NCBI GenBank assembly: GCA_033851265.1
Contig: JAWWOW010000016.1
Span: 62,001 to 126,000, forward strand
Direction of reading: 5' to 3'
DNA length: 64,000 nt
Source: JAWWOW01 sp033851265
Lineage (GTDB): Bacteria; Actinomycetota; Actinomycetes; JAWWOW01
Shown: positions 1-7,244 of the stretch, one piece after another
Layout of the letters: each line of letters opens with the position of its first letter
Numbering within the stretch: the first letter of the stretch is position 1
Translations under genes and position numbers: made by a program
The notes under the pieces: generated by a model
Seen by the model: the letters and a program-made list of their open reading frames with translations, nothing else
Database searches by the model: none
What the model was told of the DNA's origin: nothing

Positions 1-129
1 AATTTCGCGACGCACCGTTCGAGATTGGTGCGAATGCAGCGCACACCGTGATCAATCGGCCGGTACCCTGCGAAAAATGGCCGGCGTTAGGGGGAGAGGT
101 TCCGTGACGGGACCACGGGGGCCGGTGCG

Positions 130-636
130 ATGACAAGCCGGGAGCCCCGGGCTCAGGCCGCCTACGCAGAGCTCATCCTCGCTCTCGTGGACGCGCGCGC
201 CGACCCAGCGACGACGCGTTTCGACCACGAGCTCGCCCAAGCCATCGAAGACGGCCGCATCGACCCGGAGACCGCGCGGACCTTGCGTTGGTGGCAACGA
301 GAGTCGGTGCGCGGTGTCCGGGATCACCTTGCCGACGTACTGCCGCCACTACTGGGTTCGCTCGAGGCCGCTGCCGCACAGGCAGCAACGGACGCGCAGT
401 CGTCGGAAGAACTGTGGCGCGACACCTTGTCTGGAGCTTCAACAAAACCAGAAACAACGACAGATGTTTCGGCCGAACGGGCTACCGAATCCGGACAAGA
501 TGTCGCATCACAACCACGTGTCCTCAACCTTCCGATCGATCTCACCGATCGACGACGCAGGATGGTTGTCGCCGGCTTGGTCTCCGCAAGCGGGGCTACC
601 GCACCGCGCGGCGCAAGTCAGGAAGGACGCAGATGA
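130..636 (+). CDS. conserved hypothetical protein, first gene of a coupled pair
   Basis: A 168-residue soluble protein of unknown function. The first ~85 residues look helical, including a WWQRESVRG stretch, and the rest is a low-complexity Ala/Thr/Ser-rich tail. No signal peptide or membrane segment is visible. The start ATG lies shortly after a purine-rich stretch. The stop overlaps the next start by four bases (ATGA at 633-636), so the two genes are probably translationally coupled and work together. No catalytic motif is seen, so no function is assigned. The first ~130 bp of the window contain only its upstream region. Confidence 0.7.
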   Translation: MTSREPRAQAAYAELILALVDARADPATTRFDHELAQAIEDGRIDPETARTLRWWQRESVRGVRDHLADVLPPLLGSLEAAAAQAATDAQSSEELWRDTLSGASTKPETTTDVSAERATESGQDVASQPRVLNLPIDLTDRRRRMVVAGLVSASGATAPRGASQEGRR

Positions 637-1280
637 CAGTGACGACGCTGCGCCTCCTCCCCGACCTCGAAGACGCACTGCGTCAAATCCCCGGGATCAA
701 AGCGGCGAGTGTTGTTACGTCGGCGGACGCCACGCCTACCGAGATCCACGTGCTCGCGAATACGGCGAAGTCTGCGAAGCAGATCGTCCGCGACATTCAG
801 TCGCTGGCGATGGCGCGCTATGACCTGGACATCGACCATCGCATCGTCAGCGTCGTGCAGTTCGATGAACCCGATGAGGGTGACAGCGCGGAAGCTGACA
901 TCGCACCACCGCGGCCCGTTGTGTCCGGCATCACCATCCACATGTCAGGCGAGACTGCGACAGCCACCATCACGGTGACCCTTGGTGGCGGCAGCTTTGA
1001 AGGCTCTGCGTCAGGATCCGCGTCGTTGTCCGCTCGCCCTCGCCTCGTCGCCAACGCCACGCTCGGTGCTCTGCATGAGTTGTTGGGCACGCCTGCTGAG
1101 GTCGACCACGCCGCAGTGGTTCAGGTGGGCGGCCGGGCCGTCGCCGTCAGCGTGCTGACACTGAACGTTCCACGCCAGGGCGAGCAGCTAATGACGGGCA
1201 GCGCGCTCGTCCGCGGCGACGAAGCCGATGCCGTTGCCCGCAGCGTTCTCGATGCCCTTAACCGACGACTGGCCGGCTGA
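633..1280 (+). CDS. conserved actinobacterial hypothetical protein
   Basis: A 215-residue protein starting at the ATG that overlaps the previous stop; the frame stays open further upstream, but that part is the other gene's shadow. Residues ~1-75 (from IPGIKAASVV to DIDHRIVSVVQ) form an alternating alpha/beta domain. Residues ~90-215 repeat a similar pattern (VSGITIHMSG, then LVANATLGALHELLG, then HAAVVQVGGRAVAVSVL), which suggests two related small domains. I recall similar proteins as conserved but unnamed in actinobacteria. The gene sits 55 bp upstream of the bL37 ribosomal protein gene on the same strand. Function is unknown. Confidence 0.75.
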   Translation: MTVTTLRLLPDLEDALRQIPGIKAASVVTSADATPTEIHVLANTAKSAKQIVRDIQSLAMARYDLDIDHRIVSVVQFDEPDEGDSAEADIAPPRPVVSGITIHMSGETATATITVTLGGGSFEGSASGSASLSARPRLVANATLGALHELLGTPAEVDHAAVVQVGGRAVAVSVLTLNVPRQGEQLMTGSALVRGDEADAVARSVLDALNRRLAG

Positions 1281-1335
1281 GAAATCTCGGTCCGTGTGAG
1301 GATGGGCGCTCCGCACGCAGTCCAGGAGGTTCTCG

Positions 1336-1410
1336 ATGGCCAAGCGCGCCCGTAAGCGCCGCGCCCGCAAGAAGCGCAAGGCGAACCACGGCCGGCGGCC
1401 TAACGCCTAG
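1336..1410 (+). CDS. 50S ribosomal protein bL37 (24 residues)
   Basis: A 24-codon gene, easily missed by length filters. It begins MAKRARKRRARKKRK and ends NHGRRPNA, a Lys/Arg-rich peptide matching the actinobacterial large-subunit protein bL37 first seen in the Mycobacterium smegmatis ribosome structure. A strong Shine-Dalgarno (aggaggt, 1324-1330) lies five bases before the ATG, and the stop is TAG at 1408-1410. The basic body and the conserved tail NHGxRPNA are what identify it. It lies between the 633-1280 gene and the convergent galE. The alternative, a chance short frame, is unlikely given the ribosome binding site and the tail. Confidence 0.9.
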   Translation: MAKRARKRRARKKRKANHGRRPNA

Positions 1411-1449
1411 CCGGCCTCGACATGCAGCAGGCGCCCGAACGCCTAGTTC

Positions 1450-2427
1450 TTAGCGGGCTGCGGGCTCTCCGTGCCGCGCAACCCAGGCGGTCCACGCGCT
1501 CGTCACCATGTCCCGCAGGTCGAATTTCGCGGTCCAGCCCAACTCCGCGCGGATGCGATCGACGGCCGCCACGATGCGGGCGGGATCACCCGGCCGCCGC
1601 GCAACGATCTCCGGCTCGACCGAGAGCCCGGTGACCTCGGCCACCATCTTCATGACGTCGAGGACGCTCGAACCCTCACCTCGCCCGATGTTGTACGTCG
1701 CCGATGCGCCGCCACCGACAAGGTGGCGAAGCGCAGCAACGTGCGCATCTGCAATGTCCGCCACGTGTACGTAGTCGCGAATGCAGGTGCCGTCCGGCGT
1801 CGGGTAGTCCGCGCCGAAAACCCGCGGTGACTCCCGCGCGCTCAGAGCTTGGAACACCAATGGGATGAGATTGAAGACGCCGGGATCGCCGAGGTCAGCC
1901 GACGCGGCGCCCGCAACGTTGAAGTAGCGCAGTGAAATCACGCGTAGGTCGGTGACCGCCGCGACGTTGTGGCCAATCCATTCGCCAATGAGTTTCGTCT
2001 CGCCATATGGGCTCAACGGCGCAGTCGGGGCATCTTCGGTGACCCGGTCGAGGTCAGGCATGCCGTACGTCGCCGAGCTGCTGGAGAACACAAAGGACTC
2101 GACGCCAGTGTCGACCGCCGCCCGCAACAGGCTCGTCAACCCGCCCACGTTCTCGCGGTAGTACAGCAAGGGGTCGGCCACCGACTCACCGACCTGCTTC
2201 TTCGCGGCAATGTGCACGATCCCACCGACACCGTTGTCGGCAATCGTGCGGCGTACGACGTCCTCGTCGAGAACGCTGCCCTGGACGAATGTCGCGTCTC
2301 CAGTACGACCGGGCTCGCCGGTCGAGAGGTCGTCAATGACGACGACGTCTTCACCTTCGGTCTGTAGGGCGCGTACGACGTGAGCGCCGATATAGCCGGC
2401 GCCTCCCGTCACCAACCAGGAGGTCAC
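1450..2427 (-). CDS. galE: UDP-glucose 4-epimerase
   Basis: A 325-residue extended SDR enzyme interconverting UDP-glucose and UDP-galactose, which supplies galactose for cell-surface glycans. The N-terminus has the NAD-binding Rossmann motif TGGAGYIGAH. It is followed by the DDLSTG segment after beta-2, a Ser/Thr-rich catalytic strand (FSSSSATYG), the YGETK active-site Tyr/Lys and the RYFNVAGA motif. Length is normal for GalE (~320-340). The start is GTG at 2427 with no convincing Shine-Dalgarno, so a leaderless transcript is possible. It converges on the bL37 gene and is followed upstream by rsrA on the same strand. Confidence 0.93.
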   Translation of the reverse strand: MTSWLVTGGAGYIGAHVVRALQTEGEDVVVIDDLSTGEPGRTGDATFVQGSVLDEDVVRRTIADNGVGGIVHIAAKKQVGESVADPLLYYRENVGGLTSLLRAAVDTGVESFVFSSSSATYGMPDLDRVTEDAPTAPLSPYGETKLIGEWIGHNVAAVTDLRVISLRYFNVAGAASADLGDPGVFNLIPLVFQALSARESPRVFGADYPTPDGTCIRDYVHVADIADAHVAALRHLVGGGASATYNIGRGEGSSVLDVMKMVAEVTGLSVEPEIVARRPGDPARIVAAVDRIRAELGWTAKFDLRDMVTSAWTAWVARHGEPAAR

Positions 2428-2458
2428 TCGGGACGAAATTCGTCAGCCTTCGCGCGAG

Positions 2459-2743
2459 TCATTCGGCGCGAAATTCCAGACTGTCTATTTCAACGCGCAC
2501 CGATTGGATTCGGAGCATCACCTTGCGCCGCAACGCTTCTGGGGCGACGTCGCAACCACATGACCGCGCGATCAGCGCCTTGACCTCTTGCTCGATACCG
2601 AACTCGCGTAGGCATGGCGCACACTCGTCGAGATGCTGGCGGATCTTCGTGCAGTCCGCATCATCGATCTCACGGTCGAGATATAGGTAGACCTGTTCGA
2701 GTACGTCCGAGCAGTCAACCTCGTGTGGATCGCCGCAGCTCAT
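2459..2743 (-). CDS. rsrA: zinc-binding redox anti-sigma factor RsrA
   Basis: A 94-residue ZAS-family anti-sigma factor that holds SigR inactive under reducing conditions. Disulfide formation and zinc loss release the sigma factor during thiol-oxidative stress. The metal-binding set is at Cys11, His37, Cys41 and Cys44 (HLDECAPC), the same residue numbers as Streptomyces RsrA. Further cysteines at 3, 31, 62 and 64 can supply the redox switch. The ATG overlaps the sigR stop by four bases (ATGA), giving coupled expression at fixed stoichiometry. Function is inferred from family knowledge and is strongly supported by the neighbouring gene. Confidence 0.95.
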   Translation of the reverse strand: MSCGDPHEVDCSDVLEQVYLYLDREIDDADCTKIRQHLDECAPCLREFGIEQEVKALIARSCGCDVAPEALRRKVMLRIQSVRVEIDSLEFRAE

Positions 2744-3552
2744 GCCCGCGCTCCTCCGCTGTCCCCGAGCGACGCATCGCCGTCACTCGCACTCCCGGCC
2801 GCGGAAGGGACAAGACCGCGTTCTTCGGCATACTCCTGCAAGGCCTTGCGTAGGCCTCGTCGACCACGGTGCAACCGCGACATCACGGTCCCGATCGGCG
2901 TACCCATGATCTCGGCGATCTCTTTGTAGGCAAAGCCTTCGACATCGGCGAGGTAGACAGCGAGCCGGAACTCCTCCGGCAATGCCTGCAGCGCTGCCTT
3001 CACATCGCTGTCAGGCAGATGGTCGAGCGCTTCCATCTCGGCGCTGCGCAGACCGCTGCTGGTATGCGACTCAGCGGCGGCGAGCTGCCAATCCTCGACC
3101 TGCTCGGAGTTGCTCTGCTTCGGCTGACGCTGCGCCTTGCGGTAGTTGTTGATGAACGTGTTGGTGAGGATGCGGTAGAGCCAGGCCTTGAGATTGGTGC
3201 CCTCCTCAAACTGATGGAAGGCAGCGAAGGCCTTGGCAAACGTTTCCTGGACCAGGTCTTCGGCGTCCGAGGGATTGCGGGTCATCCGGAGCGCAGCGGA
3301 ATACAGCTGGTCGAGGTAGGGCAGGGCGTCGCGCTCGAACCGCTGCGCGCGCTGCTCAGTGGTCTCCTCGACCGCTCCCACCTCCTCAGCTCGTACGCCG
3401 GCACGGCGTCCTGCGGCCCAACTGGATGACGTGGCGGAGGATACCCGTGAAGCGACACGTCGGACCCGCTCACGGCTACCGGCGGTGGACGCGTGACCGC
3501 GGGGCGGGCGGCGGGAGGCCCGTGGGGCGGAACGCCCGAGAACGGGGGCCAT
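2740..3552 (-). CDS. sigR: ECF sigma factor SigR/SigH (oxidative and heat stress), with N-terminal extension
   Basis: An ECF sigma factor directing the thiol-oxidative and heat stress regulon. Region 2 runs from LPYLDQLYSAALRMTRN through DAEDLVQETFAKAF, with LKAWLYRILTNTFIN. Region 4 contains EGFAYKEIAEIMGTPIGTVM and SRLHRGRR. The frame from ATG 3552 encodes 270 residues. The first ~58 are a basic Ser/Arg-rich extension absent from the usual ~215-residue core; a core start may be the GTG at 3381, whose ribosome binding site is poorly spaced. Streptomyces makes both a short SigR and a long unstable SigR' from such an arrangement. A SigR-type promoter lies ~35 bp before the ATG. Confidence 0.93.
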   Translation of the reverse strand: MAPVLGRSAPRASRRPPRGHASTAGSRERVRRVASRVSSATSSSWAAGRRAGVRAEEVGAVEETTEQRAQRFERDALPYLDQLYSAALRMTRNPSDAEDLVQETFAKAFAAFHQFEEGTNLKAWLYRILTNTFINNYRKAQRQPKQSNSEQVEDWQLAAAESHTSSGLRSAEMEALDHLPDSDVKAALQALPEEFRLAVYLADVEGFAYKEIAEIMGTPIGTVMSRLHRGRRGLRKALQEYAEERGLVPSAAGSASDGDASLGDSGGARA

Positions 3553-3587
3553 CGCGTATCTCCTAGTGCCGGCAGCTGACTGCTTGC

Positions 3588-3618
3588 AACAACACGCGGC
3601 ACGGTCCCAGGGATTCCC
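3588..3618 (-). promoter_or_regulatory. SigR-type autoregulatory promoter of sigR-rsrA
   Basis: Read on the minus strand, GGGAAT (3618-3613) is followed by a 19-base spacer and GTTGTT (3593-3588). This matches the SigR/SigH consensus GGAAT-N18/19-GTT. Transcription would start roughly 30 bases before ATG 3552, just the right place to make the long SigR' form. It predicts positive autoregulation on thiol oxidation. Confidence 0.85.
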
Positions 3619-3658
3619 GCCCTCGTCCGCGACCGGACACCACGCCTAGCATGACGGA

Positions 3659-4369
3659 ATGGCACGCGTTGTTCCGGCGACCGACGCACGCTCGGTCGGT
3701 CAAGGATCGGGCTACCACCCCGCCGTTGAGGAATACCTCGAGACGATCTTCGAGCTCGAGGAGTCCGGCGTCCCGCCCATGCGCGCGCGACTCGTTGAAC
3801 GACTACACGTCTCAGCCCCGGCGGTTTCGGAGACCGTCGGCAGGCTCGAGCGCGAGGGTTACGTCACTCTCGACGAACGTCGGGTCGTGCACCTGACCGA
3901 CCACGGTCGTCGCTACGCGACGTCAATCATGCGGCGGCACCGGCTCGCCGAGCGTCTGCTCGTCGACGTACTCAAGGTTCCGTGGCACCAGGTGCACGAA
4001 GAAGCTGGCCGGCTCGAGCACGCCATCAGCGCGAATCTCGAGAACCACCTTGTGCGGCTCCTCGGTGACCCCGCGACGTGCCCGCACGGCAATCCCATCC
4101 CTGGCTCAGCTAACAAAGCTCCGGCGGGTCCTGTCCATGCACTTGCTGACGTCACCCCCGCTGATCAGGTTGAGGTACGCCGGATCAGCGAGGAGATCGA
4201 AGCCGACGTCGAGTCGATGCTCTTGCTCGAAGAATGCGGCTTGACTCCGGGCTCGACCGCGAACGTCATCAGCGTCGATGGCGACGTCACGGTGCGGACG
4301 ATTGCGGGTGAGTCACTCGTGCCGGCGGCGGTCGCTAGCAAGGTGTACGTCGCGGTCATCACTGACTGA
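3659..4369 (+). CDS. DtxR/IdeR-family metal-dependent transcriptional repressor
   Basis: A 236-residue iron- or manganese-sensing repressor. An N-terminal winged helix (YLETIFELEESGVPPMRARLVERL, then VSAPAVSETVGRLEREGYV) binds DNA. The dimerisation and metal-binding domain contains RRHRLAERLL and the characteristic CPHGNPIPG box, where Cys, Glu/His-type ligands sit in DtxR. The C-terminal ~75 residues form the SH3-like FeoA domain. The usual length is ~225-235. The first ~18 residues are a non-conserved leader, so the true start could be slightly later. Its 3' end overlaps the convergent hydrolase gene by 11 bp. Iron versus manganese specificity cannot be decided here. Confidence 0.92.
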   Translation: MARVVPATDARSVGQGSGYHPAVEEYLETIFELEESGVPPMRARLVERLHVSAPAVSETVGRLEREGYVTLDERRVVHLTDHGRRYATSIMRRHRLAERLLVDVLKVPWHQVHEEAGRLEHAISANLENHLVRLLGDPATCPHGNPIPGSANKAPAGPVHALADVTPADQVEVRRISEEIEADVESMLLLEECGLTPGSTANVISVDGDVTVRTIAGESLVPAAVASKVYVAVITD

Positions 4370-4919
4370 ACTGCGGGAGCCATCGACCGACTGCTCCTGA
4401 CACCGCGTTGATCGCGCTCGCCCGTCGCAACGAATGATCTGCGTCGGAGACACCGACGATCTCCGTGTCGGTCAGCTGCAACGCGGTGATGTCAGCGCTG
4501 CTACCAAAGGCGTCCCGATCCCCTTGTACGACGAGAACTGGCACTCCCGCTTCGCGTAACTCTGACGAGCGCTCAGATTGCGGCCGACCTGGCGGGCGCA
4601 ACGGAAAGGCAAGAGCGAGGACGCCTACCGCGCCGAGCGACTGCGCCGTCCGGCAGGCGACCCGCGCACCACTCGACCGCCCGCCCAAGACGACGGGCAC
4701 CCGGGTCAGCCCCCGGCGCCGGCGCGCAGCATTCACAACGGTGACCCACGCTGCATCCAGCCGCGGAGCAGGCGCAGGTGAACGACGACCGAGGACGCGG
4801 TAGGGCTGGGTGACGCGAGCGACCGCCCAGCGCTGCCGCAGCGCGGAATCATGCGCCGTCACGAGGTCGGGGGCGTCCACGCCGCCGCCAGCGCCGTGAC
4901 CCAGAACGAGCAGGCCCAC
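4359..4919 (-). CDS. alpha/beta-hydrolase-fold protein (KANL3/TEX30-like)
   Basis: A 186-residue small alpha/beta hydrolase. It has an N-terminal strand and oxyanion loop (LLVLGHGAGGGVDAP), a nucleophile elbow GGRSSGAR with the candidate Ser, an acid strand VPVLVVQGDRDAFG and a DADHSLRR segment with the candidate His. This catalytic set resembles the KANL3/TEX30 group of uncharacterised hydrolases. The frame stays open upstream of GTG 4919 and reads a plausible first strand (LDLTIPGQSPVG), so the real start may be earlier, overlapping the preceding gene. No canonical start codon is seen there. The substrate is unknown. Confidence 0.8.
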   Translation of the reverse strand: MGLLVLGHGAGGGVDAPDLVTAHDSALRQRWAVARVTQPYRVLGRRSPAPAPRLDAAWVTVVNAARRRRGLTRVPVVLGGRSSGARVACRTAQSLGAVGVLALAFPLRPPGRPQSERSSELREAGVPVLVVQGDRDAFGSSADITALQLTDTEIVGVSDADHSLRRASAINAVSGAVGRWLPQFSQ

Positions 4920-5010
4920 CGGCGATTGCCCGGGGATGGTGAGGTCTAAGCCGGCTGTGCCGCTCTCAGTAGCGACGCGAAAACTGTTGCGGCGGTCTGC
5001 GCTCAGCGAG

Positions 5011-5358
5011 TCAGCGACCGCTCTCAGCGCGGGCTTGGTCGGCTACGCAGCGCGCCGCCTCCGGACGTGCGTCGAGGCGCTCTTCCGGGAGCTCCTGACC
5101 ACAGACGACGCACTTGCCGAAGGTGCCACCGTCGATGCGTTCGAGCGCCGCACGGATCTGCTTGGCCTGCGCACCGAGCGCTTCGATGACCGCGCTCTCG
5201 CGGTCCGCGTCGGTCAGGGCCGCGCCCGGGTCCGACGTGTCGATGTCCTGGCCGCCGTTGGTTGCCGGGATGGCGTTCTCGGCTTGAAGGGTCGCCACGG
5301 ACCGGTCGACATCGGCGAGCATCTCCTCGAGACGCTTGCGGGCGACAGCGGGATCCAC
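5011..5358 (-). CDS. DksA/TraR-family zinc-finger protein
   Basis: A ~115-residue protein with an N-terminal helical hairpin (ARKRLEEMLADVDRSVATL) and a C-terminal zinc finger starting FGKCVVCGQELP. DksA-family proteins bind RNA polymerase in its secondary channel and modulate initiation. Only three of the usual four cysteines are present: CVVC is followed by RCVADQ, where the last Cys is Asp. A GTG start at 5358 is chosen because AGGAG lies just upstream; a TTG at 5370 is the alternative. It lies upstream of the alpha/beta hydrolase gene on the same strand. Confidence 0.82.
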   Translation of the reverse strand: MDPAVARKRLEEMLADVDRSVATLQAENAIPATNGGQDIDTSDPGAALTDADRESAVIEALGAQAKQIRAALERIDGGTFGKCVVCGQELPEERLDARPEAARCVADQARAESGR

Positions 5359-5411
5359 GGCGCTCCTCAATCCTTCGGTGGTCGGAACATCTACCTAATC
5401 AGGTGCGCAGG

Positions 5412-6173
5412 TCAGAGCAGTGCGGGCACATCATCGGGCACATCTTCGGCTGGCACCGGGTCGATGAGGTGGGCGCCCTCGTGCCGAACGTCATTGACCT
5501 CACGGCTAACCGGATAGGCCTCCAGAACACCAGGGGCAGCGGGCGTGAGCAACGAGCGGATCACTCCCGGATCCTGCTGGGCAGGGTCGAGCCACGTGTG
5601 CCACTGCGCCGGGTCCACCATGAGCGGCATCCGGTCATGCACCTGACCAAGGCCGTCCTCGGCGGTGGTGGTCAGCACCGTGACGCTGAACAGCCAGGCG
5701 TCGTCACCCTCTTTTTCTGGGTCGCGCCAGAACTCATACAAGCCGGCCATAGCCAGGATGGAGCCGTCTCGCGGCCGGATGAAGAACGGCTGCTTCACCT
5801 GCTTGCCGTCCGGTCCCGTGCCTTTCCACCACTCGTAGTAGCCATCGGCGGGCAGGAGGCACCGCCGCGCCACAAACGCGCGACGGAACGACGGCTTCTC
5901 GGCCGCTGTCTCAATCCGGGCGTTGATCATGCGGTTCCCGATCGAGATGTCCTTCGCCCAGGAGGGCACCAGCCCCCACCGCGCCACCCGCAGCTGGCGC
6001 ACCGGCACGTCGATGTCCTCGTTTCTCGGCGTGCGCTCAACGATCGCGTAGACGGGCTTGGTCGCCGCGACGTTGTAGTCGGCGTCGATGGAGCCCTCAA
6101 CCCGCTCGGGCCGGATTCCGAAGCTCGCTGCGATGTCCTCAGCTTTACGCGCCGAGGCATAGCGGCCACACAC
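5412..6173 (-). CDS. SRAP (YedK/HMCES-type) abasic-site protein
   Basis: A 253-residue SOS-response-associated peptidase-family protein that crosslinks to abasic sites in single-stranded DNA through its second residue. The start is set at GTG 6173 so that the protein begins (M)CGRYAS, with the catalytic Cys2 exposed after Met removal. Other family signatures are RWGLVPSWAKD, NARIETAAEKPSF (Asn and Glu of the active site), GYYEW and VHDRMPL with the catalytic His. The frame is open upstream but that part is non-homologous. It begins two bases after the stop of the lipoprotein gene. SRAP-aroA-rsgA near sigR is also the mycobacterial order. Confidence 0.93.
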   Translation of the reverse strand: MCGRYASARKAEDIAASFGIRPERVEGSIDADYNVAATKPVYAIVERTPRNEDIDVPVRQLRVARWGLVPSWAKDISIGNRMINARIETAAEKPSFRRAFVARRCLLPADGYYEWWKGTGPDGKQVKQPFFIRPRDGSILAMAGLYEFWRDPEKEGDDAWLFSVTVLTTTAEDGLGQVHDRMPLMVDPAQWHTWLDPAQQDPGVIRSLLTPAAPGVLEAYPVSREVNDVRHEGAHLIDPVPAEDVPDDVPALL

Positions 6174-6175
6174 GG

Positions 6176-6739
6176 TCAGCCTCCAAACGGCGGCAGGACT
6201 GCGTTCGGCGAGGCGCTCGGACGCGGCAGCAGCGGGCTGGTGCCCTGCCGGGGCGCGCCGATTGCAATCAGCCACTGCGTGCGGCACTGCGCTGCGACGT
6301 TGAGGCGGATCTGCCCGAAGGTCCCGGACCGGACGAACGGCGCGTCGGCCTGCCCAGGCTCGGCGTCGCCGCGCCCGAGCGTGAAGCCCTTGCTCGGGAA
6401 CTCCCGGAGCACGAACAGGACCGATTCACGCAGCGAGGTGGCGGTGCTGAAGCCGACGATCGTCAGGACCTGGTTGGTCTGCACCACCTGCGCCTTGGTG
6501 GCGCTGGGAGGCTTCGGGACATCGGCCGGCAGCGGGGCCGGCCAGCGCCCCACTCCCGACGCTTGATCCAGCCCGGGGCAGGCGACCACCGTGGGAGATG
6601 GGGGCCGGCTAGGAGCACTCCCGGTGGACCCCCCGGAACTGCAGCCCGCAGCGATCACGCAGAGCGACAGGACGATCAGCAGGGCGTGAGAAGTCCGCCG
6701 CACGAGGCGTATCGGACTTTTTTCGGCCAGGACGTTCAC
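6176..6739 (-). CDS. putative lipoprotein
   Basis: A 187-residue secreted protein. A basic N-terminus is followed by a hydrophobic stretch (HALLIVLSLCVIAAGC) ending in a lipobox with the modifiable Cys, then a Ser/Gly/Pro linker. The mature part (~residues 50-165) contains an alpha/beta segment VLTIVGFSTATSLRESVLFVLREF and a single further Cys pair. The start is GTG at 6739. It is immediately upstream of the SRAP gene and probably co-transcribed. No enzymatic motif is visible. It could be an actinobacterial cell-envelope lipoprotein of unknown role. Confidence 0.8.
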   Translation of the reverse strand: MNVLAEKSPIRLVRRTSHALLIVLSLCVIAAGCSSGGSTGSAPSRPPSPTVVACPGLDQASGVGRWPAPLPADVPKPPSATKAQVVQTNQVLTIVGFSTATSLRESVLFVLREFPSKGFTLGRGDAEPGQADAPFVRSGTFGQIRLNVAAQCRTQWLIAIGAPRQGTSPLLPRPSASPNAVLPPFGG

Positions 6740-6871
6740 CCAAGTAGCCTAATGGGCAAGATTAAGGCCACGCTCCGTGACCGAAACCGGACGAAACACC
6801 GGGAGCGTGGTTGATTCTTGACGCGGACTAGAGCAAACTGCCCACCAACTACGTAGCAGGGGGTAACCACG

Positions 6872-7183
6872 ATGCGTCGCCAGCTCACAGCCACGGCGAT
6901 TCTCTCCGGGACAATCGTCGCCGGCTCACTCATCGGCACGGGCGCCGCATTCGCCGATGACCCAAACACGTGCGACGCGTACTCAACGTCGTGCCCGCCA
7001 TCCGTGCTACCAACTGTCATCACCAAGACGAACACGCCACCGGTGCAGGTCGAGGGCAACTCCTCGACGCTGCCGTTCACCGGCGGTGAGGTAGCCCTCA
7101 TGTCGATCGCCGGTATCGGTGCCATCGGTGCGGGCACCGCGTTCGTCGTCGCCGGTCGCCGTCGCAAGCACGCTTCGGTCTAA
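6872..7183 (+). CDS. small LPXTG cell-wall-anchored protein
   Basis: A 103-residue sortase substrate. A cleavable signal peptide (residues ~1-28, ending GAAFADD) is followed by a ~45-residue mature region with two Cys (TCDAYSTSCPP). The sorting signal LPFTGG is followed by a hydrophobic helix and the basic tail GRRRKHASV. Sortase would cleave after Thr and attach the protein to peptidoglycan. The start ATG follows a purine-rich agcaggggg. It is divergent from the lipoprotein gene. The short mature domain suggests a structural or adhesive surface peptide rather than an enzyme. Confidence 0.9.
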   Translation: MRRQLTATAILSGTIVAGSLIGTGAAFADDPNTCDAYSTSCPPSVLPTVITKTNTPPVQVEGNSSTLPFTGGEVALMSIAGIGAIGAGTAFVVAGRRRKHASV

Positions 7184-7244
7184 CCGCCCCGCTCCACCCT
7201 CGGCGCGCGCCCCCTCGCGCCGACAGTTCTCGGTTTACTGAGCC

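Noticed and set aside
3381..3383. GTG 3381 as the only sigR start
   Set aside because: Its Shine-Dalgarno sits directly against the codon and the upstream promoter favours the longer form; both starts are kept as possibilities.
5262..6566. 434-residue + strand frame opposite SRAP and the lipoprotein
   Set aside because: Low-complexity shadow; SRAP catalytic residues on the other strand settle the coding strand.
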